64,000 nt of DNA from Aradus depressus (GCA_963662175.1 OY759224.1:26111489-26175488); one strand, 5' to 3'. Shown: positions 10,295 to 21,738, numbered from the stretch's first letter. A program made the numbers and translations. Notes: generated by a model from the sequence alone, not told the origin.

Positions 10295-10818
10295 TTTTGT
10301 GAAAAAAATAAAAATTTTTGGGCTAGCGACCTCCGCCACGACTCCAGATCGCCGAATCATCGGGGAAAAGGGCCTAACAAGTTTATTTATTGAATAAAAG
10401 TCTGTTGCTGTGATCGGCTAGGAGCAAAACCCCTAGCCCATCTTAATTTTATTGGCTGCGCTGCTTTGCGCGGGCGACTACTGGCGTGCTTGCAGTGTTT
10501 TCTCCACCAGGAGGTGACAAATCGGCTGAACACTGGGTAGCCGGTTTCCGTCGCCAGTTGCTGTAGGTCGAATTCCAGGTACGATCCTGCCCCGCGTATC
10601 AAGTCCACCCTAGACCCGCATTGCTCTGCAGTCTCGACTCCGCCACACAAACAGTTCGGATTGTTCTTCCTCTTAAAGAAGACGAGCTTGGAGTTGAAAT
10701 CTCCGTGACCTGATAATATCTGGGACATACAGTGGTCAGGCAGTACCCATGTAGAGTCCAAACGTACCCTGATTTCCTAGAAATACGCCATAGGATCGTG
10801 ACCATCGCTGCCATTCCT
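10295..10818 (-). mobile_element. R1-clade LINE, 5'-truncated 3' fragment
   Basis: The minus strand encodes WVLPDHCMSQILSGHGDFNS, KLVFFKRKNNPNCLCGGVET and GSYLEFDLQQLATETGYPVF. This aligns with the fuller copy at 38812-39453 and includes the C-terminal CxC zinc-knuckle region; frameshifts are present. The T-rich left edge is the 3' A tail. Confidence 0.72.
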
Positions 10819-11015
10819 CCAAAGCCAATCGACCGTTTTGTCCGAAACTCACTATTCTACATCGCTCCCCCCCCCCCCCCCCCCCCCCTTCGTCTCATTC
10901 CACTGAAAATTATTAGTTGTCGTACTTGGAGGGTTCTGGCAGCATATATAAAATTTCGTATCGATACAATCATTCTATCTGTTGTTCTCAGACACACAAA
11001 CAGAGTCTGTAGTTA
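10819..11015 (+). repeat. Rep-A fragment with poly-C tract
   Basis: Starts 'ccaaagccaatcgaccgttt', then a C run of about 24 (10866-10889), then 'gaaaattattagttgtcg' and 'aatttcgtatcgatac'. The upstream R1-like fragment appears to have landed in this copy. Confidence 0.65.
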
Positions 11016-12080
11016 CTAGGTTATAAAAGACAAGAACAATAAATAGGAGAAATTGTAGAGCTGCGTAATATATAATATATTTTAAATCAGAATCTCCTTG
11101 CACGTCCAAACTTTTATTTTAATTAATACATAAACCGTCAATTAGGCTATTTGAGAATCTGAAAAAAATATATTCTAGCCATTTCAGAAAAATCCTAGCT
11201 TCACAATTATTCTGCGTGGATCCACTTTTTTATAGTATGTTTATTTTTATAAATTCCATTAATCTGTTTATTTTGATCTCAATCATCTATTTAATGGTAT
11301 GTTTAAGTTTTTTTTTTAATGTAATGTATATTATTCATGTATTGTGTTTCATGTTTTCAACTTCTAACTTAAGAGGTGTGTACATATTGTGAAAACCTGT
11401 AATAAAATAAATAAAACAATTTTCTTTTTGAAATAAATAATATAATAAAATCCTCTGATTTTAATTTTATTAATATTTTGATCAGTAATAATATTGTTAA
11501 ATATATAAACATCATTTTATATCTTGTTAGAATATAATAATTTATTATATGGGGAAAAAATATTTCAGACTAAACTACTAAATTCATAAATGGGGATTTC
11601 CAAGTTGAAATTCCAACCTCATTCCTTACCTGATATATAAGAGTGGTTCACATTTAGCAAACTGACTATACGAGTATAAATCGGACGATCATGTAATGCC
11701 GAAAACAATTTTTTTTTTTTAGAATAGACAATATTTCAGAAAGAAGTTTTTTTTTTTTTGTTTTATTTGGAACCGGAAAGTTTTCGGAATTTTTATAAAA
11801 AACAGTTTGTAAACTAAATAGTGTGTGCCAGAAGCTATCCTTAACTTTCGGCGCTGTAAATAAAAATATTGTAAATAATTTTTAATAAATTTGATTTAAA
11901 TAAAATTAATATATCATGGAATTGTATATATTATACAATATATTGAATAATGCAATATGTAGCCAAATGTAATGATATATACTGGCTATTATTGGTGTTG
12001 ACTTTTCATTAAATGATATGTGAGAAAGCAAATGTAAGATTTTTTTGGAAAAACAGACCTAATTTTCCTAAATTTAATAA
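11016..12080. other. AT-rich sequence, nothing recognised
   Basis: Long A/T runs and no coherent ORF, repeat terminus or exon signal that I could support. Confidence 0.5.
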
Positions 12081-12137
12081 GGGGGTGTGATGAGGCTTGT
12101 GGTCGATAAAAACGAAACTTTTAGAATTTCTTCCAAG

Positions 12138-12166
12138 CTTTCGGCACTGAGTGTGCCTTCTTCAGG
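12138..12166 (-). ncRNA. Hammerhead-like hairpin motif
   Basis: On the minus strand: CTGAAGA, one extra A, GGCAC-loop-GTGCC stem, then GAAAG. It fits the motif seen at about ten other sites. Catalysis is not claimed; the extra base before the stem is not canonical. Confidence 0.4.
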
Positions 12167-12630
12167 GCCATATTATATATTAACCATGAGTTTATATAAG
12201 CTAGAATTAAGTAAATATATAACAATAAAATTAAATGTGACTAAACAACAAACCTACCTCATGTGCCAATATAACTTTTAAATTATTCACACTAAAACAA
12301 ACTGAAATAAAACTTATAAGTGAACAAAACAAATTATAATAATTAAACCAGAACAAAAATAAATAATGTAATATCCAAACAAAAGCTAAGTACAATCAAA
12401 CAAAATAGAAAATAAGAGCGAACAAAAGTTTTAAAATAAAATATTACAACAAAACAAAAAATGTCACACAAAAAGTAAATCTATCTAAACAAACCTAGAC
12501 CAATTTGCTGTTTAAAATAAATCAAAAATATATCTTTAATATGGTTAAATTTTAAAATTGTGTACACTCACTTCACCTGTCAAGAGGACATAACCTGTCA
12601 ACTTCCAGCGATGTCAGCTCAAGGTGTTCT

Positions 12631-12664
12631 CTGAAGAAGGAAATAAATAAATATTTTCCGAAAC
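12631..12664 (+). ncRNA. Hammerhead-like hairpin motif
   Basis: CTGAAGA, extra A, GGAAATA...TATTTTCC stem, GAAAC, followed by GTTGGCC as at 36280. Downstream 'cagaacctcgaattc' is also shared with 36306, so the two belong to one repeat family. Confidence 0.45.
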
Positions 12665-12729
12665 GTTGGCCAAATACTGAGTTTTTTTTTATTCCTACAA
12701 CAGAACCTCGAATTCTTTCAATATTGAAG

Positions 12730-12945
12730 GTGGGAAGTTCAGGGGAGGGGAGTCGATTCAAAATCGTAATAACTACCGATGTAATGCATTTATCGATACA
12801 AAATTTAGTATGAGGATTTAGGAGCCCCATGTTCAACTGTTGAATATTAGCGCAAACAGTCGACTGGTTTTGGAGGGGGAGCGAGAAGTTAATTTATTAA
12901 TTCGTTCTGGGGAAGTACATAGTTGATACACCGATGACTTTTTTT
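12730..12945 (-). repeat. Rep-A left terminus, minus orientation
   Basis: Contains 'gcgcaaacagtcgactggtt', 'ggagcgagaagttaat' and 'ctggggaagtacatag', i.e. the complement of the family's left end. Confidence 0.75.
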
Positions 12946-13084
12946 GAAACATTAACAGCACACGTAATGGAAACATTATAATTAAGTAATTTCAGTTTAA
13001 ATTATTATAAATTGAAAATATATTTGCTCTCCCGGCTTCCTTAACAGCAATCCCGTTCCTTCAAAAAACCAAATTCGATACTTA

Positions 13085-14030
13085 CCTCACACCAGTCTGA
13101 AAAGACAGGAAATGAACCTGCGATACAAACTAAGACTACTGGACAAAAGATCAAAATTAACTCTGAAAACGAAACGACTAATATATAACTTAATACTCGA
13201 GTCTATAGATTTGAACTCCGTACCATTCCTTCTGCCACACTTCCCTAACGACGCATTAAGCGCCAATGGCCTAGAGACCTTCTCAGATCAGGCAGTGACA
13301 GTGGTTAGCCATAAATGACTGCGACTCAGTACCTAGGGAGTGTCACCACTGCGTGATTTATCCTCTCTTGACATTTTCTGTCTTAGCACATTTGCTTGTT
13401 GTAAGTATATATTTTTTATTATTTTTATTATACAGTTGTAAATATCTGGATTGTGGAAAAATGGCAACAACGTTGGTCACGATGCTTGGATGGCCGAACG
13501 ACGTACGCATACTTCCCAGACGTCCGGGTACGCCTTCACTCAACATGGGTACAGCCTAATCACTGGACGTCTCAAATATTATCAAGTCATGGTGATTTCA
13601 ACTCCAAGACGTTCTTCTTTCACGGGAAGAACACCCCGAACTGTTCGTGCGGCGGTATCGAGACTCCAGAATATGTGTTCCTCGTCCGCTGTACGACCAA
13701 GCTAGAGGAGAATTGATTCATGGGACAAGATCGTATTTGGGATTGGATCTACGGCAGATGGTGACGGAAACAGATTACCCGATGTTCTGCCGATTCGTCA
13801 GCTCCTGGCGGGAGCAGAAGCAGGCAATGTAAGATGGGCAGAGGACGATCGGCGCAATAGTTCCGCCGATAGCCAATCCCAGTCCCTCAGTAACCCCATG
13901 ATCCCCGAGCTTTTCTAACGTTGACTGGGTGATATTGCTACAATGCAAGGCGCACCCTCCTTTAAAACCTAATAATATATTTTTAAAAAGTTGTAAATAT
14001 CTCTTGTAAATAAATTTTAAAAAAATTATT
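13085..14030 (+). mobile_element. Jockey-like LINE 3' end, interrupted
   Basis: Encodes MNLRYKLRLLDKRSKLTLKT then KRLIYNLILES, the RT tail seen better at 52440. Then come the shared 3' UTR ('gggagtgtcaccactg', 'gcacatttgcttgttgta') and the end 'ttgtaaataaattttaaaaa' near 14025. An R1-like LINE (13448-13988) was inserted into its 3' UTR. Confidence 0.75.
13448..13988 (+). mobile_element. R1-clade LINE 3' fragment with 14-bp TSD
   Basis: Encodes VEKWQQRWSRCLDGRTTYAY, FPDVRVRLHSTWVQPNHWTS and GKNTPNCSCGGIET, then in another frame GTRSYLGLDLRQMVTETDYP. AGTTGTAAATATCT is repeated exactly at 13434-13447 and 13989-14002. A 14-bp TSD matches the size R1 makes in 28S rDNA. Severe 5' truncation and frameshifts make it inert. 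Confidence 0.85.
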
Positions 14031-14427
14031 ATTAGGAGCTAAACATTACAATTTTTTGTAGGAAATACATCTCTAATGATCCGTTACATATATAAACAGC
14101 AATGTTAATAGCAAGATTTTATTATTATTATTTTTTTTAAATAAATACATTTATTTCTTTGATGAATATTATTTATTTTATAATTGATCTCCGCGGGATG
14201 AATGGAACCTTCCCAATCGATTTGGTTTTAATATTTTATCATTCGCCGATGTGGGAGCTCATTTAAAATTTAATAAAACAACCATTGTTAGAATTGAATT
14301 CTCCGAAATTGGCAACACGAGGCAGACTGAACTCTTTCCTAGAATTATGTATGCTTCTGCAATTTTTCTATTCTAAATTACTTTCAATTATTTTCATTGT
14401 CTTCCATATATTGGCTATGTACACAGA

Positions 14428-14682
14428 GTGATGCAACTTTATAGAATCAACGGGGTTATCCCCTATGATAAAGTTCCGTACAACTCCAACTTTCTTATAC
14501 AGTCACAGAGAATAAGTCGTGAAATGGCCAAAATGATTCAAGTGTACTGTGATTATCTCCCAAGTCATCTGTGCACTGTGAAGAAGTTGGGAGCTCAGAA
14601 CTCTAATACTTTCGGAATTATAAAGATGTGGGTTTCTTGGTATCTCGCAAAATTGTGTATGTTCTCGGTTAAATCAACTTAA
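14428..14682 (+). other. Unrecognised 84-codon ORF
   Basis: Reads MMQLYRINGVIPYDKVPYNS and continues through SREMAKMIQVYCDYLPSHLC. Composition is more protein-like than its surroundings, but no domain was recognised and no convincing splice sites or promoter were seen. Part of the 3' flank ('ttctcggttaaatcaactt') recurs near 15905, so it may be a transposon fragment. Confidence 0.25.
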
Positions 14683-14983
14683 TCTACTTCTTTGAGGAAT
14701 CATTCACGAGATAACTGCATTTAACCATGCTTTTACCAGCAAGTCTTTGGTTAGTGGTTTCTAACGCAATTTAGTACAACTTATACAAATAATACTGCTA
14801 TAAAGAATGAGAATGAGAATAGAGAATGAACAACATACTTTATTCACTAGATAATTTTGAAATTACTACTATTGTGATGTATAAAAAATACACAATATAA
14901 ATATTAAAATACTCTAAAATTAATTATTTTTCAAAGAGAATCGCCAAAATGTTGATTTTTCTTCCATGGTAAAAGATGAGAAC

Positions 14984-15388
14984 CAGTGGTGGATTAACCA
15001 ATAGGCAAATCTAGGCAGGTGCCTAGGGCCCCCGATGATAAAGGGGCCCCCGTGCTAAAGGCCCCAATGTCTAAAAAAAAAACCTTGTCACTTTTAAAAT
15101 GATTTTACACGCTTTTGGGAAAGATAATTCAGGTCGAATTTGACAAGGAATTTGACCCGAGTTATTTTTCCCAATAAAAGGTATGAGGGGCCCCCTATTA
15201 AGCATGATTTTTTGACATTTTGAGAAAAATTGATTTCGATGATGTGATCGATAAATTCAGCGAGTCGAAATGCAGGAGAAAGTGTGTATAAAGTCAATTT
15301 TACAGCGAATTGAAAATATTATTCTTAAGAATTATAACTGTATCAATAAATTCATAAAAAAAATTGCTGAAAAGTTTTCGTTTTTTAT

Positions 15389-15419
<31 letters not shown>

Positions 15420-15480
15420 AAATAGGGGGGCCCCACATTTGCAATCACCTAGGGCCCCGCAGAAGCTTAATCCGCCACTG
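14984..15480. mobile_element. hAT-like MITE with G-tract
   Basis: Ends are inverted: 'cagtggtggattaa' and the complement of 'cagtggcggattaa'. The 8-bp flanks atgagaac and atctgaac agree at 6 of 8 positions, as expected for an old hAT TSD. The 497-bp interior includes a G run of more than 20 (about 15390-15415) and no transposase. Confidence 0.78.
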
Positions 15481-16277
15481 ATCTGAACAATTTTAGATTT
15501 TGCGTTTCTCCTCTTTACTTCCATAACATAAATGGTGTTACCCCCTCAGCCAATGTAACTCTTTCTTATATCCCTCATTCATCACAGAACTGGAGAGAGT
15601 AAAATGGAACTAGGTATGTAGAAAATATTCGTAATTCGCATTCGCTCCTACAAATACTTTCACATTTGCAGAAAAATTGTGAATTGTTTTGCATATGTTG
15701 TAGTAAATGGTATTGTAATAAATCTTTGTTACTTTTTAGGTAATTTGTTATCATAACAACATAATAGATATTGTAATCTAGGAAAGAATCCAAAATATTC
15801 AAGATTGGCCATAAATAAATTTTTTTTATTTTTTATGCACGGAACATCAGGCCAAGAGGTAAAAAAAAAAATTAACTATGGCAGACTATTCTAAGTGAAG
15901 ATGGCGTTTTCGGTTAAATCAACTTTAGAGAGGTATCATTCACGAGTATTTCAGAAAGTGTGTATAAAAATTAGATAAATGTGGTCAATAATTAGGTAAG
16001 TGATGGGGAATGATTAGGTGACTAAGGGAAAATCCAAGAAAGGATTAACAATATTCATTTTCTTTCTCTCCTATGGATTTAGAAGGTATATGATCAATAA
16101 ATTTATTTATTCCAAAAACTGGATTTACACGATTAATGCAAAAGTAAAAAAGTGCTGCCACGAAAAGTTACCAATTTATTTCCTGTGACCACAGATATTT
16201 TTCTTCACTTTTGTTTAAATTTATTTTTATAACATCCTTGGGGAAATTACAATTATTTTTGAAGTGGAGGATTATTA

Positions 16278-16361
16278 GTTATTGGGACTCATGCCCGGGC
16301 TTTCCCTAAGAGGTCATATTACCTACTATCAGAGTTTTTATTAGACAAGAGCCCGACTTAT
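16278..16361 (-). mobile_element. tRNA-derived SINE, 3' fragment
   Basis: Matches 'gggactcatgcccgggcttt' through 'gagcccgactta'; the rest of the element is missing. Confidence 0.65.
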
Positions 16362-16683
16362 TAATAATCCTTGTTTGAAATCCGTTCAATTACTGATATG
16401 TTGAGATGACTAACAAACACACTTCAAAATTGTTTTATTCATTTGTTAAATTTGACGTTTCGCCCCAACTCAAGCATTATCAAACTTAAATAAAATTGAA
16501 TGTACCCCCTCCCCTGAACCTGCCATTCACTTCAAATACGAAATTTCGTGTCGATACATTTCTTATATCGGCAGTTATAGGGGTTTTTGAGTAATTGTTA
16601 TGAGCCCTATAAATTCGTCATATCGGCACTTATTGGAGTATTTAAGTCGAGCCCTCCTCTTTATTAATTTTTATTCCCTTATG

Positions 16684-16870
16684 TGTCTTTAACGAGCACC
16701 TGACATCGTACAGGCTCGGGATCATCACTTAACCTCCCATCCGAAGGACGGCATGCTTAAGTTTATTTTACCTTCCAGATAAAATAAATTGAGGGCCTCG
16801 GCTGGGTATCGAACCCACGATCTTGAGCTCAAAAGGCAAGCATGAATACCACTGAGCTACCGGCACCCTC
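16684..16870 (-). mobile_element. tRNA-derived SINE, head half
   Basis: Minus strand, 'gtctttaacgagcacctgac' to the head 'gagctaccggcaccctc'; the distal 3' half is absent. Confidence 0.8.
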
Positions 16871-16890
16871 AAAAAAGTAATAAGAAATAT

Positions 16891-16937
16891 TCGATAGTAT
16901 GTAACTACCGATAGTGTCCAACTATCGACCATCCCTA
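16891..16937 (-). mobile_element. Solo hAT terminal repeat
   Basis: The complement reads 'tagggatggtcgatagttgg', close to the terminus of the hAT element at 50911-52056. No partner end was found nearby. Confidence 0.5.
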
Positions 16938-16956
16938 CCTGCTGCCCCCGTCTGAT

Positions 16957-17490
16957 CCCTTTTTTTTTTTTTTTTTTTTTTTTTCTCGACGGCTGATTTG
17001 TGTAACCGCGGTCAGAGTAGGCCTATTGTGTGCCCTGTGTGTGTTGGTCCCTACAGCAACCCTGTATCTTTGATAAAGTCCAGGATTCTTCTGCAGGTTC
17101 CTTCCATTACCTGCTTCGGTTCTGTTATGGCAGACCCGAAGCGGTGGAAACGTCTGCTTTCTAGTGCCCCGCACCGGCTTAGAATATGGACCGGAGTCTC
17201 ATTTTCCTCGCCACATTTCCTGCACCGAGGGCTTCTATCGATGCCCATATGAGGTGTTTGTTCATATGACAGTGTCCTGTAATCAGCCCTGTCATAGCTC
17301 TTAGATCCATTCTGCTCATATTCAGGAGTTCTCGGCTCCTTTTCTCTGAGGGTTCCGCTATAAAGAGTTTTGAATGTCTTTGCTTTGGGACCCCTCTCCA
17401 GAACTGGATGTGATTCCTGGTCAGCCAACCATTTATTGCCGCCCTTGCGGTGCTCTTAGAGATCCCGCAGAAGGGTTCCGGTCCTATAGG
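16957..17490 (-). mobile_element. R1/I-type LINE, C-terminal fragment with polyA
   Basis: The minus strand encodes the ORF2 C-terminus: INGWLTRNHIQFWRG-like text split by a frameshift near 17428, KAKTFKTLYSGTLREKEPR, then a CCHC-type RCRKCGEENETPVHILSRC and GTCRRILDFIKDTGLL stop. This resembles the RNase H-plus-zinc-knuckle tail of I/LOA/R1-group LINEs. A T run at 16960-16984 is the polyA tail. Inserted in a Rep-A unit. It is a different family from the SCGG-type R1-like copies. Confidence 0.72.
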
Positions 17491-17494
17491 TTAT

Positions 17495-17870
17495 CCCGCT
17501 CTTTACTTATGTCGATTCCGCTGAAAATCAATAGGTGTTGTCCTTATGGAATTCTGGTCACACATATAAAATTTCATGTCGACACATTCATTCCATCGGG
17601 AATTATATTGTTCACAGACGCACACACATACACAGACAGACAGAATTTTTTGTAACTGTTTGAACTCTGAAGAATAAGAATTTATTTAAATAGAGAATAT
17701 TTAAAAAAAAAACGTTTTTCTTCATATTACTTATTAAACAGTTATTCTAAGATACTCAAATTAACAAAAATGTATAAGTTTTCATTATATTAATCTTTCC
17801 ATCGACTTTCTAACCGATTCCATATCTTTCTCTATACTTCGTTTAGCTGGCGAAGTAAAGGACAACAATT
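17495..17870 (+). repeat. Rep-A right half
   Basis: 'attccgctgaaaatcaatag', 'aatttcatgtcgacacattc', a run of CACACA/CAGACAGACAG, and the right-end text 'tatacttcgtttagctgg' with 'gaagtaaag'. Confidence 0.65.
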
Positions 17871-18061
17871 AAATTGAAGCGAGAATGACCCCAATATTTA
17901 TTTTGTGTTGGACTTATGAAACTTTTTATTTGTATCAAAAATGTGTTCCTCTAAAAAAAATTTTATCTGAAAATGCTTTTATTCTGAAATTTTCTCTGGC
18001 CCTTCTTCCCTTTGACTAATTTCGCGGAAAATAAATAGTTGCCGTCCTAATGAGGTTTTGA

Positions 18062-18887
18062 TTTTTTTTTTTTTGTCTTTATATATAAAGATACAACTGT
18101 AGCTAGGGTGCAACAACCATCATCTATGATGATACGTATTGACATGTTGGCGTGAGGGGCATGTGAGAGGAAGGCCACCCAGTGGTAGGTCCTCGGGGCG
18201 AAAATTTATCTTAATTATTAGGACAAGAACAGAAAAAATAAATAATTAAATAAGAAAATAAATAAATAAAAAGGAATTGAAAGACAATTTTGATGGATGG
18301 GTAAGAGAGATGATAAAAGTAAAGGAAAATAATGTAAAAAATAAATAAAAAAAAATACTAAGAACGAATATGATTCAAGGTGGCAGTAAGTCGCGGTTCC
18401 ATCTTCTCTTCAACCTTGGTGAAAGGTTTTGTGGTAAGTGTTGTGCAGATAAAGTACATATTTCTGGGTTTGTATGTGTAAAGTTTTCCAAAAAACCGTA
18501 TGTAAGTAGTTTGTATTGTTTCGGGTACTGTGTGTATCGTAAGATCGTTTGAAGTGTTCTGTTGTTTATGTATGGGGGGCAATGTGTTATCAGTCTGAGG
18601 GTTTTTGGCTGAAACGCCTGAATTCGTTTAATGTTGGATGTTTTTCCTGAACCGTATATCTGTGATCCGTATGTTCATAATGGTCTAAGTAAGTAAGTGT
18701 AACAGTTCCGTTTTTGTGTCATGTCTAATTTTGATCGTCTATTTAGAAGTCCGTAGAGTATTTTGAGTCGACGGTTCAGCGTGTTTCGTGTAAGACGTCT
18801 GTGAGGGTTCCATGTCGATCTTCGATCTAATGTCAGTCCTTGGTATCGTACAGTATTAGGGGCTTATGATGTGCTGTGATATAATTT
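18062..18887 (-). mobile_element. Jockey-like LINE 3' end with 8-bp TSD
   Basis: The minus strand encodes QGLTLDRRSTWNPHRRLTRN, LNRRLKILYGLLNRRSKLD, TYGSQIYGSGKTSNIKRIQA and LSPRLKRRWNRDLLPP stop, the classic thumb/C-terminal text of Jockey-clade RT. GGTTTTGA flanks it at 18054-18061 and 18888-18895. It splits a Rep-A unit. A few internal stops. Confidence 0.82.
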
Positions 18888-19330
18888 GGTTTTGAATTTG
18901 AATACAAAATTTCATTTCGATACATTCATTATATTGGCTATAATTGGGATTTTTGAGTTAAGCCCTCCTCTGATCCCTCCCACCTTTTCGGCTGATTCCG
19001 CTCAAAATATAATAGATGTCGTCCTTGTAGAGATTTGAATTTACAGATGAAATTTCGTGTCAGTACATTCATTATAACGGCAGTTATTATTTTTTGTGTC
19101 AAGTTTCTCCCCCAATCCCCCTTTCCCTTTGATAGATTTCGCTGAAAATTAGTAGGTGTCGTCCTTTGAGGATTCTGGATACACGTATAAAATTTCGTGT
19201 CGATACAATTATTCTATCGGGAGTTATCGTGTTCACACACTTAAAAAATATGAAAACTCCGCATCAAATTGTTGACCTATTACATAACTTCCCCTATACC
19301 TCATATGAAAATGGCTGATGTATTGATTTT
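18888..19330 (+). repeat. Rep-A units and right end
   Basis: Three units ('acattcattatattggc', 'cattataacggcagttatt', 'attctatcgggagttatcgt') and the terminal 'cctattacataacttcccct'. Confidence 0.72.
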
Positions 19331-19344
19331 CAGTCAAAAAGTCA

Positions 19345-19590
19345 AATAGTAAGTGGAATAGAAGGGAGGCTCAACTCAAAAAGTAAGTGGATTAGAAGGG
19401 AGGCTCAACTCAAAAAGGAAGTGGATTAGAAGGGAGGCTCAACTCAAAAAGGGAGTGGATTAGAAGGGAGGCTCAACTCAAAAAGGAAGTGGATTAGAAG
19501 GGCGGCTCAACTCAAAAAGGAAGTGGATTAGAAGGGAGGCTCAACTCAAAGAGGAAGTGGAATAGAAGGGAGGCTCAACTCAAAAACCCT
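19345..19590 (+). repeat. 34-bp minisatellite, about 7 copies
   Basis: The unit is near 'gaagtggattagaagggagg' plus 'ctcaactcaaaaag'. The 'gggaggctcaactcaaaaa' part is the minus-strand Rep-A spacer, so this is again an expansion seeded in Rep-A. Confidence 0.88.
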
Positions 19591-19856
19591 AATAACTAGG
19601 TACCGATGTAATGTAAGTCAAATAATATTGAGTTTCCAAACAAGGTTTGGGGAGACCGAAAAAATTTTGATTTTTTTTTATTGGGAATGTACATGGCATG
19701 TTATTTTGTAGAAATCTCTAAAAAAAAACTGAAAACAGCACGCCGACCTTCGGAGGACGTTGAGGGATGAAAGCCAAAGCGCTGTCAGATACTCGGTGTC
19801 ATGTCAGATAAATACTTCTATTCCAGGTAAGTACAGCTGGGTAAGAAAAATTTAGA

Positions 19857-19937
19857 TCTCCCTCCAGAGTGACGAAAGAATGCACTGGTAATGGGCAATA
19901 TGACCTCCAAGATATAGCCCGGGCATGGGTGACAACC
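19857..19937 (+). mobile_element. tRNA-derived SINE, 3' fragment
   Basis: 'ccagagtgacgaaagaatgc' to 'agcccgggcatgggtgac'; only the distal end is present. Confidence 0.65.
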
Positions 19938-19985
19938 AGGGGCGTAGCCAGGGGGGGGGGCGTCCCCCCCCCCCCCTGGTCAGAG
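19937..19985. mobile_element. Fold-back G/C-tract terminus, possible hAT end
   Basis: 'caggggcgtagccagg' followed by a G run, CGT and a C run ending 'cctggt'. The sequence can fold on itself and its first bases look like a hAT terminal repeat; the other end was not identified. Confidence 0.4.
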
Positions 19986-20034
19986 CACAAAACCAAGATA
20001 AAAATTAAATAAACTAAAAAAATAGTTTTTATAA

Positions 20035-20500
20035 AAAATGGATTGCTTGGAAGTTACCAACAGGATCTTCAAATTTCCCATGCGTCTGATTCCTAAATCA
20101 GCCATCAGCTGTTACATAAATGTACATGTACAAAACAAGTCATATTACATTTATTTAAATATATATGAATACCATCATTTCATTTCCTCGCTCAAAATCT
20201 TCATTTATGTTATATTTTATTCTCTTAAAGCTGATTTTAGTGCAGCAGCAAAAATGAAAAGCGCAGCAGCAGCAAATACACGCTATTGGATGTGAGTCAT
20301 TTAATTCTAAAAGCACAGAAACCACAGCGTGCATTTGCTGCTGCTGCACTTTGAATTTTTGCTGCTCATGTAAAGTGAACTTAAGTATTACAGTCAGTGA
20401 TTACCTCGGGGGGAGCTTCTAGAGGTCCGAGTCTCCCAAATTAATAACAAAAAATCTGCAGCGCTACCACGGGAACTGCGGGCTGTGCCCCCGGGAGTCA
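20035..20500 (+). mobile_element. Hairpin-bearing repeat, copy 2
   Basis: Second copy of the element at 1860-2320. The arms 20250-20283 and 20327-20360 still pair over most of 34 bp but have more mismatches than copy 1, so the older copy is likely this one. Confidence 0.65.
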
Positions 20501-21385
20501 ATACCCCCACCCTCGTAGCCTAAGAAAAGAAATCGCCGCTGTCGGGAAAAGATTTCGGTTTTCGTACGTATTTTTATTAAATAGTTAATATGTTTGTTTT
20601 TTAAAAAACACGTTTTTTTTTAATGTATACTTCAGTTACAAGTTCATGTTTAATGAAGAAGTACGTAAACCAAAAATCTAGACTAAAAAAAGGTTTTGTT
20701 AAAAATATCTATATTTTAATAAAATTTAGCATCATATGTGCTGTTTTATTTTGTGGCCCTAGGATCATCTGCTTGTGGTTAGATGGAAAATGAATAAATT
20801 AGGTGGCTACCTTATTCACAAAGAATTTACAGTTCCTCCTTACAAGTCTGGTGCATGTCATATTTTTGTCATCCCAGGAAAAAATAGTCAAAGAAGTGTA
20901 AAAATTCAGTAAACTTATAACATATAGAGAATATAGGTGGGAAATTGGAAAGTGCAATACCGCTAATTTTAAATCACAATTTCATATTCGATAGTACAAT
21001 CAATATTAAATATGACTATCGATAATATCCATAATAATCGATAGTACTATAGATAGTTCGACGCGACTAGTTCTAGTTATTGTTAGTTCTAGTCCTAGTT
21101 TTTAAATATTGTGATATAGGTAGTTTATGAAAATATATTGACCAGTGATGGAGTGGTTTTAAGTAAAGCGTCTGAAAGTTGACGCCGGCGGACCAATCCC
21201 TACTTCCTGCTTTGCAGCCGATGACATCCCAACACAATCCGAACATACCTACGACGGCGTTACTAATTCAATCGCGAGTAACAAGTAAATCTGAATCTAA
21301 AATGAAAGAGAGCTGTTGTTTGTTTCTATATTTTTGTTTGTGAAATACATCATTCCATTCACAAAAATAATTTTATTTATATAAT
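20501..21385. other. Unique-looking AT-rich stretch
   Basis: No ORF or exon could be supported. A short cluster of 'atcgatagtactat' text at 20990-21060 may be the remains of a hAT terminus. Confidence 0.4.
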
Positions 21386-21389
21386 ATAT

Positions 21390-21738
21390 GGGCGCCGGTA
21401 GCTCAGTGGTATGCGTGCTTGCCTTCTGAGCTCAAGGTCGTGGGTTCGTAGCCCGACCGAGGCCCTTTGTTTATTTTATCTGGGAGGTAAAATAAACTTA
21501 AGCACGCCGTCCTTCGGATGTGGCGATAAGCGATGGTCCCGAGTCTGTACGATGTCAGGTATTCGTTAAAGACCCCTACCCTAGATGAATAAAAATTTAG
21601 GGTAGGCAAAATTTAGGACTGCCACAATAGAGTCGGGCTCATGTCCACCAGAGTGACGAAAGAGTGCTCTGGTAGTAGGCGATATGACCTCGTAGTTAAA
21701 GCCCGGGCATGAGTCATAAAACCTAACCTAACCTATAA
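21390..21738 (+). mobile_element. tRNA-derived SINE, full length
   Basis: The head 'ggcgccggtagctcagtggt' carries the A box and 'cgtgggttcgtagccc' the B box of an RNA polymerase III promoter. The body ends 'gcccgggcatgagtcataaa' followed by ACCTAACCTAACCTA. One of the best copies. Internal polIII promoter activity is inferred from the boxes. Confidence 0.9.

Noticed and set aside
16448..16482. Another hammerhead-like motif ('gtttcgccccaactcaagca')
   Set aside because: The complement gives TTGATAA instead of CTGANGA and a poor stem, so it is too far from the pattern.
17374..17655. 93-codon plus-strand ORF
   Set aside because: It crosses from an antisense LINE into Rep-A and is a chance frame.
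21390..21465. Functional tRNA gene (A and B boxes present)
   Set aside because: The head is repeated about 29 times with a conserved 270-bp body and TSDs, and it does not fold into a full cloverleaf with discriminator by eye. It is the tRNA-derived part of a SINE.
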